Origin: an uncultured Rikenella sp.
GTDB lineage: Bacteria > Bacteroidota > Bacteroidia > Bacteroidales > Rikenellaceae
Length of the DNA stretch: 11,265 bases
Reading direction: 5' to 3'
Assembly: GCF_910579375.1 (NCBI RefSeq)
Contig: NZ_CAJTUJ010000059.1
Coordinates: 1-11,265 of the forward strand
Below, piece after piece: positions 1-5,721 of the stretch. The position numbers and the translations under genes were made by a program. Position 1 is the first letter of the stretch; each line of letters opens with the position of its first letter. Under the pieces are notes generated by a model. That model ran no database searches and was not told the origin of the DNA. It was given only the letters and a program-made list of their open reading frames with translations.

Positions 1-50
1 GATACTTTATTTCCAGTCCATTGTCCGTCGCGGAAGTCTCTCTTCCCGGT

Positions 51-236
51 TTATTCCGAGAGGCAACGCAACTGAAGACCGTAGGCACGATCGGTTGTCG
101 TATGTGGGCCGGTATTCGTCATATCGAAACGCATACGCATCCCGTAGATGCCGCTGACCCCAGCCGCCCAACTGTAACCATGGCTGCCGACGCTCCACAA
201 TGCTCCTTCGCCGCGGCCGCGGTAGCCCGGGGCGGG
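51..236 (-). pseudogene. Startless C-terminal cassette 1 of a FISUMP-like surface domain
   Basis: Read on the minus strand, this is 61 codons plus TAA. It begins PAPGYRGRGEG, carries a variable middle (ALWSVGSHGYSWAAGVSG and onward) and ends AYGLQLRCLSE. The pattern of G-Y-x-W-S followed by a terminal G-x-x-x-RC is what I know from Fib_succ_major (FISUMP) domains, which sit at the C-terminus of Bacteroidetes/Fibrobacteres surface proteins. Upstream in frame there is a TAA and an ATG-TGA within 30 nt, so no usable start exists. I see no signal peptide and no promoter. The same two ends recur in three more copies further right, which makes this a cassette rather than a random relic. The plus-strand gene at 377 separates it from the other copies. 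Identity of the domain is inferred from pattern memory; the repeat structure is seen directly. Confidence 0.72.
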
Positions 237-315
237 GGGCGAATAAGAATATCACATAAATTAGCTGAAGACTGCATGGAGGAGTGGAATAGATCGATAT
301 CCGTGCATGCCGGAT

Positions 316-345
316 TTTGTTTTCTGCGAATTCTCGTTACCTTTG
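316..345 (+). promoter_or_regulatory. Bacteroidetes-type promoter for the DUF4293-like gene
   Basis: TACCTTTG at 338-345 matches the Bacteroidetes -7 consensus TAnnTTTG, and TTTG at 316-319 matches the -33 element with an 18-nt spacer. The likely start of transcription is near 352, leaving a leader of about 25 nt before the ATG at 377. Confidence 0.68.
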
Positions 346-376
346 TCACTGATATTCATCTTTTTTCGAAACGATT

Positions 377-919
377 ATGTGGCAACGTATTCAGACGCTC
401 TATCTGTTAATTGTGGCGGGGTTGATGGGGGCGATGTTTTTCATGGATTTCGCGACGGTGACCGTGGGATCGGTGCTGCCGGCGGGGACGACGCAGATGG
501 TGGATGAGGAGGGGACGATTACGAGGGTGACGGTGCCGGAGGGGGTGGAACAGGAAATTGTCTTCGGCCTTTGGGGGGTGTCGCAGAATGGACAACGGGT
601 GGTGGCGACGGTGTATATGGGAATTTTGGTCGCGCTTACGATGGGGGTCGCTTTGGTGACGATCTTTCTGTTTCGGAAACGGGGGGTGCAGGTCAGGTTG
701 TGTTTTGTGCAGGCGGTATTGCTGCTCGGGATCGAGGGCTTTGTGGCGCTTTACATCTACAAACTCAAGGAGGGCTTGGAGGCGATGGGAGGAATGTTTG
801 CTATTCGTTATTCACTGGCGGATCTCTTGCCGATCGTGGCGTTGATCTTCGTCTATTTGGCGTTCCGGGGGATTACGAAGGATATTGCGCTGGTTAAATC
901 GCTGGATCGGATTCGGTGA
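377..919 (+). CDS. DUF4293-family four-helix inner-membrane protein
   Basis: A 180-residue integral membrane protein of unknown function. Hydrophobic segments lie at about residues 7-26, 76-98, 108-129 and 147-164, with a polar loop of about 50 residues between the first two. The opening MWQRIQTLYLLIVA and the closing IALVKSLDRIR are hallmarks I recall for DUF4293, a Bacteroidetes-restricted family whose members begin with an xxQRIQT-like motif and end in a charged xLVRSxDRxR-like tail. The ATG at 377 follows a good promoter by about 25 nt and puts the family motif at the very N-terminus. A strong hairpin terminator follows 35 nt after the stop, so the gene is probably monocistronic. It splits the cassette array between copies 1 and 2. 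Function unknown. Confidence 0.88.
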   Translation: MWQRIQTLYLLIVAGLMGAMFFMDFATVTVGSVLPAGTTQMVDEEGTITRVTVPEGVEQEIVFGLWGVSQNGQRVVATVYMGILVALTMGVALVTIFLFRKRGVQVRLCFVQAVLLLGIEGFVALYIYKLKEGLEAMGGMFAIRYSLADLLPIVALIFVYLAFRGITKDIALVKSLDRIR

Positions 920-952
920 TTCGGGGGGTACCGTTATATATATAGGTATATA

Positions 953-996
953 TTTTGTGCTCGTCAAGGCTTGGGGCTTCGACGAGCACAATTTTT
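953..996 (+). terminator. Intrinsic terminator of the DUF4293-like gene
   Basis: TTGTGCTCGTC (955-965) pairs with GACGAGCACAA (981-991), an 11-bp perfect stem with extra pairing inside the loop, followed by TTTTT at 992-996. An A/T-rich flank on the left (TATTTT read leftward is AAAATA) could make it weakly bidirectional. Confidence 0.85.
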
Positions 997-1080
997 ATTG
1001 GTACTGGGAGGGGGTTGTGATGTGTGTGAAAATTTGTTCTTCGGGCTTTCGGTTTTCGCGCCGCGACGGGAGGTGCATAT

Positions 1081-1280
1081 GGCTCGGATTTGGGCCGAGC
1101 TCTTGCGGCTCTTTGAGCCGCGCAGTTCGCCGCCACCCCGCGCGGCGGACTGCAACTCTTCGGAGCTCGTTGCACTCACCGCTGGCGGCGATTGCTGTTG
1201 TTGGTCAAGGGGTGATGGGGTCTTACTCTTGCGACCCTTTAGGGTCGCGCGGGCCGGACGCCTCCCTTCGGGAGGCCCGC
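1081..1280. repeat. Hairpin-dense gene-free stretch
   Basis: Between the terminator at 996 and the flank repeat at 1348 I find no credible gene. The stretch holds at least five consecutive inverted repeats: GCTCGG/CCGAGC (1082-1087, 1095-1100), GCGGCTC/GAGCCGC (1105-1111, 1115-1121, loop TTT), a 12-bp stem with one G-T pair (1122-1133, 1142-1153), GCGACCCT/AGGGTCGC (1231-1238, 1241-1248, loop TT) and GCCTCCC/GGGAGGC (1260-1266, 1270-1276, loop TTC). The short reading frames across it have no family resemblance. It could be a structured RNA, a REP-like element cluster or decayed sequence; the data here do not decide. Confidence 0.6.
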
Positions 1281-1347
1281 AACACGCCGCTCCGTGTCGA
1301 AAATTGCGATACCTCCCGGGCGTCCGACCGCAAAGTCAAATGTGAAA

Positions 1348-1412
1348 TAGGGTAGAGACTGTCGGTTACTTAGGGTAGTTCCAGCCCTTTGCCCACCGCG
1401 GGCACGCAGCGT
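1348..1412. repeat. Cassette flank repeat, copy A, with paired TAGGGTAG
   Basis: About 65 bp directly abutting the 3' end of cassette 2. It matches 1838-1902 next to cassette 4 over its whole length with scattered substitutions and a 1-nt indel. Both copies carry two TAGGGTAG octamers 23-24 nt apart (here 1348 and 1371), then CAGCCCTTTGCCC and an imperfect CCGCGGGC-type block. Together with the conserved cassette end this makes about 100 bp of homology between the two places. Confidence 0.78.
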
Positions 1413-1598
1413 TTATTCCGAGAGGCAACGCAGCTGAAAACCGTAGGCGCGTTCGATCCCGTAGCTGGCGCCAAACCATTTCATATTATAATGTAAGTGG
1501 AGGCCGTTTGTGTTGCTGACCGTGGAAGACCAGACGTAACCGGCGTTGCCGGGGTTCCACGATGTGCCTTCGCCGCGACCGCGGCTGCCCGGGGCGGG
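1413..1598 (-). pseudogene. Startless C-terminal cassette 2 of a FISUMP-like surface domain
   Basis: The minus strand encodes 61 codons plus TAA: PAPGSRGRGEG at the start, then TSWNPGNAGYVWSSTVSN and a variable stretch, ending AYGFQLRCLSE. It has exactly the length of cassettes 1 and 3. The frame continues open upstream for 12 codons (TGVEAASKTHGG) to the TAA of cassette 3 with no ATG, GTG or TTG, so it cannot be started on its own. The GYVWSST motif and GFQLRC ending are the best match to the FISUMP pattern among the four. Flank repeat A lies immediately downstream of its stop codon. Confidence 0.75.
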
Positions 1599-1634
1599 CC
1601 CACCGTGCGTTTTACTGGCCGCCTCTACTCCCGT

Positions 1635-1820
1635 TTATTCCGAGAGGCAGCGCAACTGAAAACCGTAGACCCGAGCGTTCGCACCGCTGGGGTTTAGAAG
1701 GCCCAGATGAAACCAAAGATAAAAGCCCCAATAGCCGGTCGTAGAAGACGACCAGCTGGCGCCGTGATGTCCCACATATGCCAAGGCTCCATCGTTGCGC
1801 TCGTGGTAGCCCGGGGCGGG
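1635..1820 (-). pseudogene. Startless C-terminal cassette 3 of a FISUMP-like surface domain
   Basis: 61 codons plus TAA on the minus strand: PAPGYHERNDG, then ALAYVGHHGASWSSSTTG, a hydrophobic YWGFYLWFHLG stretch, and the ending VYGFQLRCLSE. Its stop lies exactly 222 nt (74 codons) from that of cassette 2, so the two share one frame. The frame is open further upstream through flank repeat B, but the only early start is a TTG inside the end of cassette 4, read in another frame there; I do not regard it as real. No signal peptide, no promoter. Confidence 0.74.
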
Positions 1821-1837
1821 CCGCCTCGGATTCAAGT

Positions 1838-1902
1838 TAGGGTAGAGGCTGCCCTTATTTTTAGGGTAGACCCGGCCCTTTGCCCCCCGCGGGCCCGCGG
1901 CG
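1838..1902. repeat. Cassette flank repeat, copy B, with paired TAGGGTAG and a palindrome
   Basis: Second copy of the flank at 1348-1412, here between cassettes 3 and 4 and abutting the stop of cassette 4. TAGGGTAG occurs at 1838 and 1862. It ends in a perfect 14-bp palindrome CCGCGGGCCCGCGG (1887-1900), which is degenerate in copy A. Confidence 0.78.
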
Positions 1903-1903
1903 T

Positions 1904-2101
1904 TTATTCCGAGAGGCAACGCAACTGAAGACCGTAGGCATGGCTGAGGATATTATGCGGGGTGAGTGTGTTGGAGCTGAATGTCAAACTTATATCTGCA
2001 TAATAATCGCTATGTCGGGAAAGAGAAAGAGATTGACTGTAGCCGAAATATCCCGTCTCGTTGGGGGTGCCCGATGCTCGGTTGCGGTAGCCCGGGGCGG
2101 A
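1904..2101 (-). pseudogene. Startless C-terminal cassette 4 of a FISUMP-like surface domain
   Basis: 65 codons plus TAA on the minus strand: SAPGYRNRASG at the start, then TPNETGYFGYSQSLSLSRH, a variable region, and the ending AYGLQLRCLSE. It is four codons longer than the other three cassettes and the most divergent in the middle; it lacks the WSS motif (YSQS instead). It is the cassette nearest the era operon, but the operon's terminator (2116-2153) lies between them and the era frame differs, so neither transcription nor translation should run through efficiently. Confidence 0.7.
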
Positions 2102-2115
2102 GAGAGGGGGATGCG

Positions 2116-2153
2116 AAAAGGGCCCGCGGGATGGTCGTCTCCTCGCGGGCCCT
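2116..2153 (-). terminator. Intrinsic terminator of the dipeptidase-era operon
   Basis: On the minus strand AGGGCCCGCG (2153-2144) pairs perfectly with CGCGGGCCCT (2128-2119), loop 15 nt, followed by a short T-run (TTTT including the stem base, 2119-2116). It lies 43 nt downstream of the era stop. A smaller GC palindrome (CCCGCC/GGGCGGG near 2180-2192) sits just before it. Confidence 0.8.
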
Positions 2154-2195
2154 GGGGCTGAGATGGGCGGTCTCTTCTCTCCCGCCGGGCGGGTG

Positions 2196-3104
2196 TCAGT
2201 CGTTGTTGTAACCGAATTGGCGTAATGCCCGGTCGTTGTCGCGCCAACCTTCGGCTACCTTTACGAAAATCTCTAAAAATACTTTCTTCCCCAAAAATGC
2301 CTCTAAATCTTTCCGCGCTTCGGTGCCGACCTGTTTCAGCTTCGTTCCCCGGTGGCCGATGATGATCCCTTTCTGGGACTGCCGCGAGACGTAGATCACG
2401 GCGCCGATCCGATCCAGCGTCGGGGACTCTTCGTAGGATTCGATCGCCACTTCGACCGAGTAGGGTAGCTCTTTGTCGTAGTGGGTCAGGATCTTCTCCC
2501 GAATGATCTCGCTCGCGAAAAAGCGAAGGCTCTTGTCGGTCAGCGTATCTTTCGGATAGTAGGCGGGCCCTTCGGGCAGCAGGGAGACGATCCGTTTGAT
2601 GACCGGTTCGACGTTGAAGCCCTCCTGGGCGGAGACCGGAATGATCTCGGCGGTCGGGATCGCGGTGTGCCACCAGGAGACCAGTTCTTCCAGTTTTTCC
2701 GGGGTGGTCAGGTCGATCTTGTTGATCACCACCAGAACGGGGGTGCCGTCGGCGGCCATGGACTGTACGCGGGTCAGGAAGTCGTTGTTCTTGTCGGGCT
2801 GTTCGACGGTGTCGGTCACGTAGACCAGCACGTCGGCGTCGCTCAGGGCGCTCCGCGAAAATTCCAGCATCGATTCCTGAAGCTTGTACTTCGGTTTCAG
2901 TACGCCGGGGGTGTCGGAGTAGACGATCTGGAAGTCGGGCCCGCTGACGATCCCCAGGATCCGATGGCGGGTGGTCTGCGCTTTCGAGGTGATGATCGAA
3001 AGGCGTTCGCCGACCAGGCGGTTCATCAGGGTCGATTTGCCGACGTTCGGGTTGCCGATGATGTTTACGAAACCGGCTTTATGAGGGGTGTTCGGGGTAT
3101 CCAT
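2196..3104 (-). CDS. era: GTPase Era, 16S rRNA / 30S ribosome assembly factor
   Basis: 302 residues. Era binds the 3' end of 16S rRNA and helps 30S maturation, coupled to GTP hydrolysis. The G motifs are all visible: G1 GNPNVGKS (17-24), switch I with QTTRHR (43-48), G3 DTPG (64-67), G4 NKID (128-131), G5 SAQ (158-160). The C-terminal KH domain shows its GxxG loop as GHRG (250-253) and ends near VAEGWRDNDRALRQFGY, as in family members. I chose ATG at 3104 because it places HKAGFVNIIG close to the N-terminus as in Bacteroidetes Era proteins; an in-frame TTG at 3137 would add 11 residues without support. It follows the dipeptidase by 54 nt and ends in a strong terminator, so the two are probably cotranscribed. 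Confidence 0.97.
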   Translation of the reverse strand: MDTPNTPHKAGFVNIIGNPNVGKSTLMNRLVGERLSIITSKAQTTRHRILGIVSGPDFQIVYSDTPGVLKPKYKLQESMLEFSRSALSDADVLVYVTDTVEQPDKNNDFLTRVQSMAADGTPVLVVINKIDLTTPEKLEELVSWWHTAIPTAEIIPVSAQEGFNVEPVIKRIVSLLPEGPAYYPKDTLTDKSLRFFASEIIREKILTHYDKELPYSVEVAIESYEESPTLDRIGAVIYVSRQSQKGIIIGHRGTKLKQVGTEARKDLEAFLGKKVFLEIFVKVAEGWRDNDRALRQFGYNND

Positions 3105-3158
3105 ATGGGGCTGCTTTTTTGTCGGGGATGCATGCAAATAGTGTGCCTCTCGGTGTGT

Positions 3159-4535
3159 TTATCGGTGGCTCTCGGCGAAGTGGCGGTAGAAGAGGGGCAG
3201 GGTGGCGATCCCGCGGCGGAAGTTTTCCAGCGGGAAGTTCTCGTTCGGGGAGTGGATGGCGTCGGTGTCGAGGCCGAAGCCCATCAGGATGGACTGGATG
3301 CCCAGAACGCGTTGGAAGGTGCTGATAATGGGGATGCTGCCGCCGCTGTAGAAGGGGACGGGGCGTTTGCCGAAGGTGGCTTCCATCGCTTTCGCGGCGG
3401 CGCGGTAGGCGGCGGAGTCGGTGGAGGCGGCGTAGGGGTAGCCGCCGTGCAGCGGGGTGCACTTCACGCGGATGCCGTACTGAGGGGCGAGCTGTTCGAG
3501 GTGGGCGATCAATTGTTCGGCGGCCCGTTCGGGGTCTTGTCCGGCGGCGAGGCGCATGGAGACTTTGGCGTGGGCGGTGGCGGGGATGATGGTCTTGGCG
3601 CCGGGGCCGGTGTAGCCGCTCCAGAGGCCGCAGATGTCCAGCGAGGGACGAATGCCGCGCCGTTCGAGGGTGGTGTAGCCGCTCTCGCCGCGCGGGGTGT
3701 CGAGGCCGATGGAGGTGGCGAACCGGCGGTCGTCGAAGGGGGCGGCGTTGATCTCGGCCCGCTCGGCGGGGCTGAACTCCCGGAGGTCGTCGTAGAGGCC
3801 GGGAACGGTGATCCGACCGGTGGAGTCGTCGGTCAGGGTGCCGAGCAGTTTGCACAGGGCGTTGGCGGGGTTGACGACGGTGCCGCCGTAAAGACCGGAG
3901 TGGAGGTCGCGGTTGGGGCCGGAGGCTTCGACTTCGATGTAGGTCAGGCCGCGCAGACCGCAGGTGATGGAGGGGGTGTCGGGGCCCAGCAGGGAGGTGT
4001 CGGATACCAATATGACGTCGGCGCGGAGCAGCTCTTTGTGGGCGGCGCACCAGGCGGTCAGCGAGGCGGAGCCGATCTCTTCTTCGCCTTCGAACATGAA
4101 TTTGACGTTGCAGGGAAGGGTGCCGGTGGCGTGCATCGATTCGAAGGCTTTGAGGTGCATGAAGCCTTGGCCTTTGTCGTCGTCGGCGCCGCGACACCAG
4201 ATTTTCCCGTCGCGGATCACCGGTTCGAAGGGGGAGGTGTGCCACTCGTCGAGGGGGTCGACGGGCATGACGTCGTAGTGGCCGTAGACGAGGACGGTCG
4301 GGGCGGTGTCGGAGAGCCGTTTTTCGCCGTAGACGATCGGATGGCCGGGGGTGGGGTGGATTTCGGCGCGGTCGGCGCCGGATTTCAGCAGGGCGTCGCG
4401 CAGCCATTCGGCGCAGCGTTCCATGTCGGGGCGGTGGTCGGGGGAGGAACTGATGGAGGGAATGCGCAGATAATCAAAGAGTTCTTTGAGAAAACGGGGC
4501 TGGTTCCGGTCGGCGTAGTCGAGGGCGGCTTTCAT
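3159..4535 (-). CDS. M20-family metallo-dipeptidase
   Basis: 458 residues, the usual length for M20 dipeptidases of the CNDP/DapE-like branch, which cleave dipeptides using two zinc or manganese ions in the cytosol. Visible active-site parts: YGHYDVMP with metal His86 and Asp88, GADDDKGQ with the bridging Asp near 119, FEGEEEIGS with the catalytic and metal Glu near 152-153, and HSGLYGG in the lid/dimerisation domain. The C-terminal SGGSIP motif of the family is present. No signal peptide with the ATG at 4535, where MKAALDYADRNQPRFLKEL gives the normal family start; an upstream in-frame start at 4604 lies across the promoter and is rejected. First gene of the operon with era. Exact substrate cannot be told from sequence. 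Confidence 0.93.
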   Translation of the reverse strand: MKAALDYADRNQPRFLKELFDYLRIPSISSSPDHRPDMERCAEWLRDALLKSGADRAEIHPTPGHPIVYGEKRLSDTAPTVLVYGHYDVMPVDPLDEWHTSPFEPVIRDGKIWCRGADDDKGQGFMHLKAFESMHATGTLPCNVKFMFEGEEEIGSASLTAWCAAHKELLRADVILVSDTSLLGPDTPSITCGLRGLTYIEVEASGPNRDLHSGLYGGTVVNPANALCKLLGTLTDDSTGRITVPGLYDDLREFSPAERAEINAAPFDDRRFATSIGLDTPRGESGYTTLERRGIRPSLDICGLWSGYTGPGAKTIIPATAHAKVSMRLAAGQDPERAAEQLIAHLEQLAPQYGIRVKCTPLHGGYPYAASTDSAAYRAAAKAMEATFGKRPVPFYSGGSIPIISTFQRVLGIQSILMGFGLDTDAIHSPNENFPLENFRRGIATLPLFYRHFAESHR

Positions 4536-4572
4536 GGGATTCGGTTCTTGAAAATTTTTTAATGATTGACCC

Positions 4573-4605
4573 CAAAAATAGTAAAAAAACATAAGAATAA
4601 CCAAA
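4573..4605 (-). promoter_or_regulatory. Bacteroidetes-type promoter for the dipeptidase-era operon
   Basis: On the minus strand TATTTTTG (4580-4573) fits TAnnTTTG, with TTTG at 4605-4602 and a 21-nt spacer. Transcription should start near 4566, about 30 nt before the ATG at 4535. It is divergent from the plus-strand promoter at 4628-4659; the -33 boxes are only 22 nt apart. Confidence 0.7.
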
Positions 4606-4627
4606 AGTCCAAAAAGATTGATTTTTC

Positions 4628-4659
4628 TTTGGCCGTTATACGAAAATATACTATGTTTG
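4628..4659 (+). promoter_or_regulatory. Bacteroidetes-type promoter for the rubrerythrin-like lipoprotein
   Basis: TATGTTTG (4652-4659) matches TAnnTTTG and TTTG (4628-4631) matches -33 with a 20-nt spacer: a textbook arrangement. The leader to the ATG at 4786 would be about 120 nt, GC-rich, with no clear switch-like structure that I can recognise. Confidence 0.75.
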
Positions 4660-4785
4660 TGACATTATTTATTGACAGCCGGGTTTCGGGGCCGCTCGAT
4701 CGGGAGGGGGCCGAAAGGTGAGGGGGGTATTTTTTTCCTGCCGTTCGCTTTCCGTTTCGGGCGGCGGGGTAAACGAAATCGAAAG

Positions 4786-5424
4786 ATGATACGACGGTAT
4801 TTCCTGGGTGCGGGTGTGTGGGGCGGATTGTTGGGTGGGGTCTTGTTGTGCGGCGGTTGCGGTTCGCGGCCGGTCGAGACGATCGAAAATCTGAAAAACA
4901 TATCGGCTGACGAGGGCTATGCGGCGGAACGGTATGCCGACTTCTCGGAGCAGGCGAAGGAGGAGGGGTTGCAGAATATTGCCAATCTGTTCGAGGCGCT
5001 GGCTTGCTCGGAGAGGGTGCATACGCAGAAAAATCGCGAAATTCTGGAGGAATACGGCGATTCGCTCGTCGGGAGGCGGGATTCGGTGTTTCTGGTGGGG
5101 CGGACGCTGGATAATCTGGCGGTGACGGTGAGGGTCAAGGATTCGATGGCGAAGGTGCTATTTCCGGCGGTGGCGGAGGCGGCGAGGAGGGAACGGGCGT
5201 CGGAGGCGGCGAGGCTCCTGGACTGGATGGGGACGGTGGCGGAACGGCATGTCATTTATTGTCAGAGGGCGTTGGTGAAGCTGGGACGGGACGGGTCGGA
5301 TGTGAATGTGATCAATTCGTGGTCGGTGTGTCCGGAGTGCGGGAATTTGTACTATACGACGAGCCTGGAGGAGAATTGTGCGTTGTGTCTGACGCCGGCG
5401 AGTCTGTTTTTTCTTTTCCAGTAG
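4786..5424 (+). CDS. Rubrerythrin-family exported lipoprotein
   Basis: 212 residues. A hydrophobic signal (about 5-21) ends in LCGGC, giving a probable lipid-modified Cys25, so the protein should sit in the periplasm or on a membrane. After it comes a ferritin-like four-helix region: ENLKN, then DEGYAAERYADF (Glu43), CSERVH (Glu76, His79), a second half with FPAVAEAARRE and VAERH (Glu153, His155). A rubredoxin-like knuckle follows, CPECG (182-186) and CALC (198-201). Bacteroidetes are known to carry such exported rubrerythrin-family lipoproteins, thought to deal with peroxide or oxygen. Odd here: the third-helix Glu pair appears replaced by Lys118 and Met121. I chose ATG 4786 because the upstream start at 4672 would bury the signal peptide behind 38 basic residues. 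Monocistronic. Confidence 0.82.
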   Translation: MIRRYFLGAGVWGGLLGGVLLCGGCGSRPVETIENLKNISADEGYAAERYADFSEQAKEEGLQNIANLFEALACSERVHTQKNREILEEYGDSLVGRRDSVFLVGRTLDNLAVTVRVKDSMAKVLFPAVAEAARRERASEAARLLDWMGTVAERHVIYCQRALVKLGRDGSDVNVINSWSVCPECGNLYYTTSLEENCALCLTPASLFFLFQ

Positions 5425-5496
5425 GCGAGGGGTTTTTGTCGGAGGGATTTTGTCGGGGAGGGGATTGAACTGAAGAGGGAGTTAAAACGTTGTGTC

Positions 5497-5531
5497 AGAG
5501 GACGATCTGCGGGTCGTCCTCTCTCTTTTTT
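5497..5531 (+). terminator. Intrinsic terminator of the rubrerythrin-like gene
   Basis: AGAGGACGA (5497-5505) pairs perfectly with TCGTCCTCT (5514-5522), loop 8 nt, then CTC and six T (5526-5531). It separates the lipoprotein gene from the fimbrial promoter. Confidence 0.9.
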
Positions 5532-5596
5532 ACGGGGCGGGGGCGAGGGAGTCGGGGGCAGGAATACGACAAGATTGCTGCAATTTACTCCGAATA

Positions 5597-5629
5597 TGTG
5601 TCGCTAATTGTTAAAAAGCATTACATTTG
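5597..5629 (+). promoter_or_regulatory. Probable promoter of the fimbrial operon
   Basis: TACATTTG (5622-5629) matches TAnnTTTG exactly. The -33 element is weak: TGTG at 5597-5600 with a 21-nt spacer. This would start the RNA near 5636 and give a leader of about 85 nt that can fold a hairpin (ATCGCG 5643-5648 with CGCGAT 5665-5670). A weak -33 box would suit an activated promoter, which is inference. Confidence 0.58.
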
Positions 5630-5721
5630 CACCTTGTAACGGATCGCGTCTCGGTGTGCCGGGGCGCGATTTGAAGGAACGAAATTGAAACGATAATTCT
5701 AACATTTTTGGCAGTTTAATC

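Noticed and set aside
885..1355. Plus-strand frames in the gene-poor region after the DUF4293-like gene
   Set aside because: They run through the terminator and hairpins, have no recognisable domain and no promoter or consistent start.
1348..1902. CRISPR array or insertion sequence
   Set aside because: Only two long imperfect repeats with coding-like spacers, no cas genes, no transposase and no terminal inverted repeats or target duplications were seen.
1635..1919. Cassette 3 as a complete small gene starting with a TTG at 1917-1919
   Set aside because: The start lies inside the end of cassette 4 in another frame, the added N-terminus is unlike a signal or domain, and the other cassettes have no start.
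51..2101. Diversity-generating retroelement with template and variable repeats
   Set aside because: No reverse transcriptase or Avd-like gene in the window, and the cassettes differ at all base types over the whole middle rather than only at adenines. A distant retroelement cannot be excluded.
3079..4407. 442-codon minus-strand frame rich in Arg and Pro over the dipeptidase
   Set aside because: Out-of-frame shadow of the dipeptidase, no domain features.
2481..4562. 693-codon plus-strand open frame antisense to era and the dipeptidase
   Set aside because: It is a Gly/Val-rich, low-complexity translation opposite two well-conserved genes; a by-product of GC-rich codon use.
4672..4785. Upstream ATG giving a 250-residue rubrerythrin-like protein
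   Set aside because: The extra 38 residues are basic and unrelated to the family and would mask a normal lipoprotein signal peptide starting at 4786.
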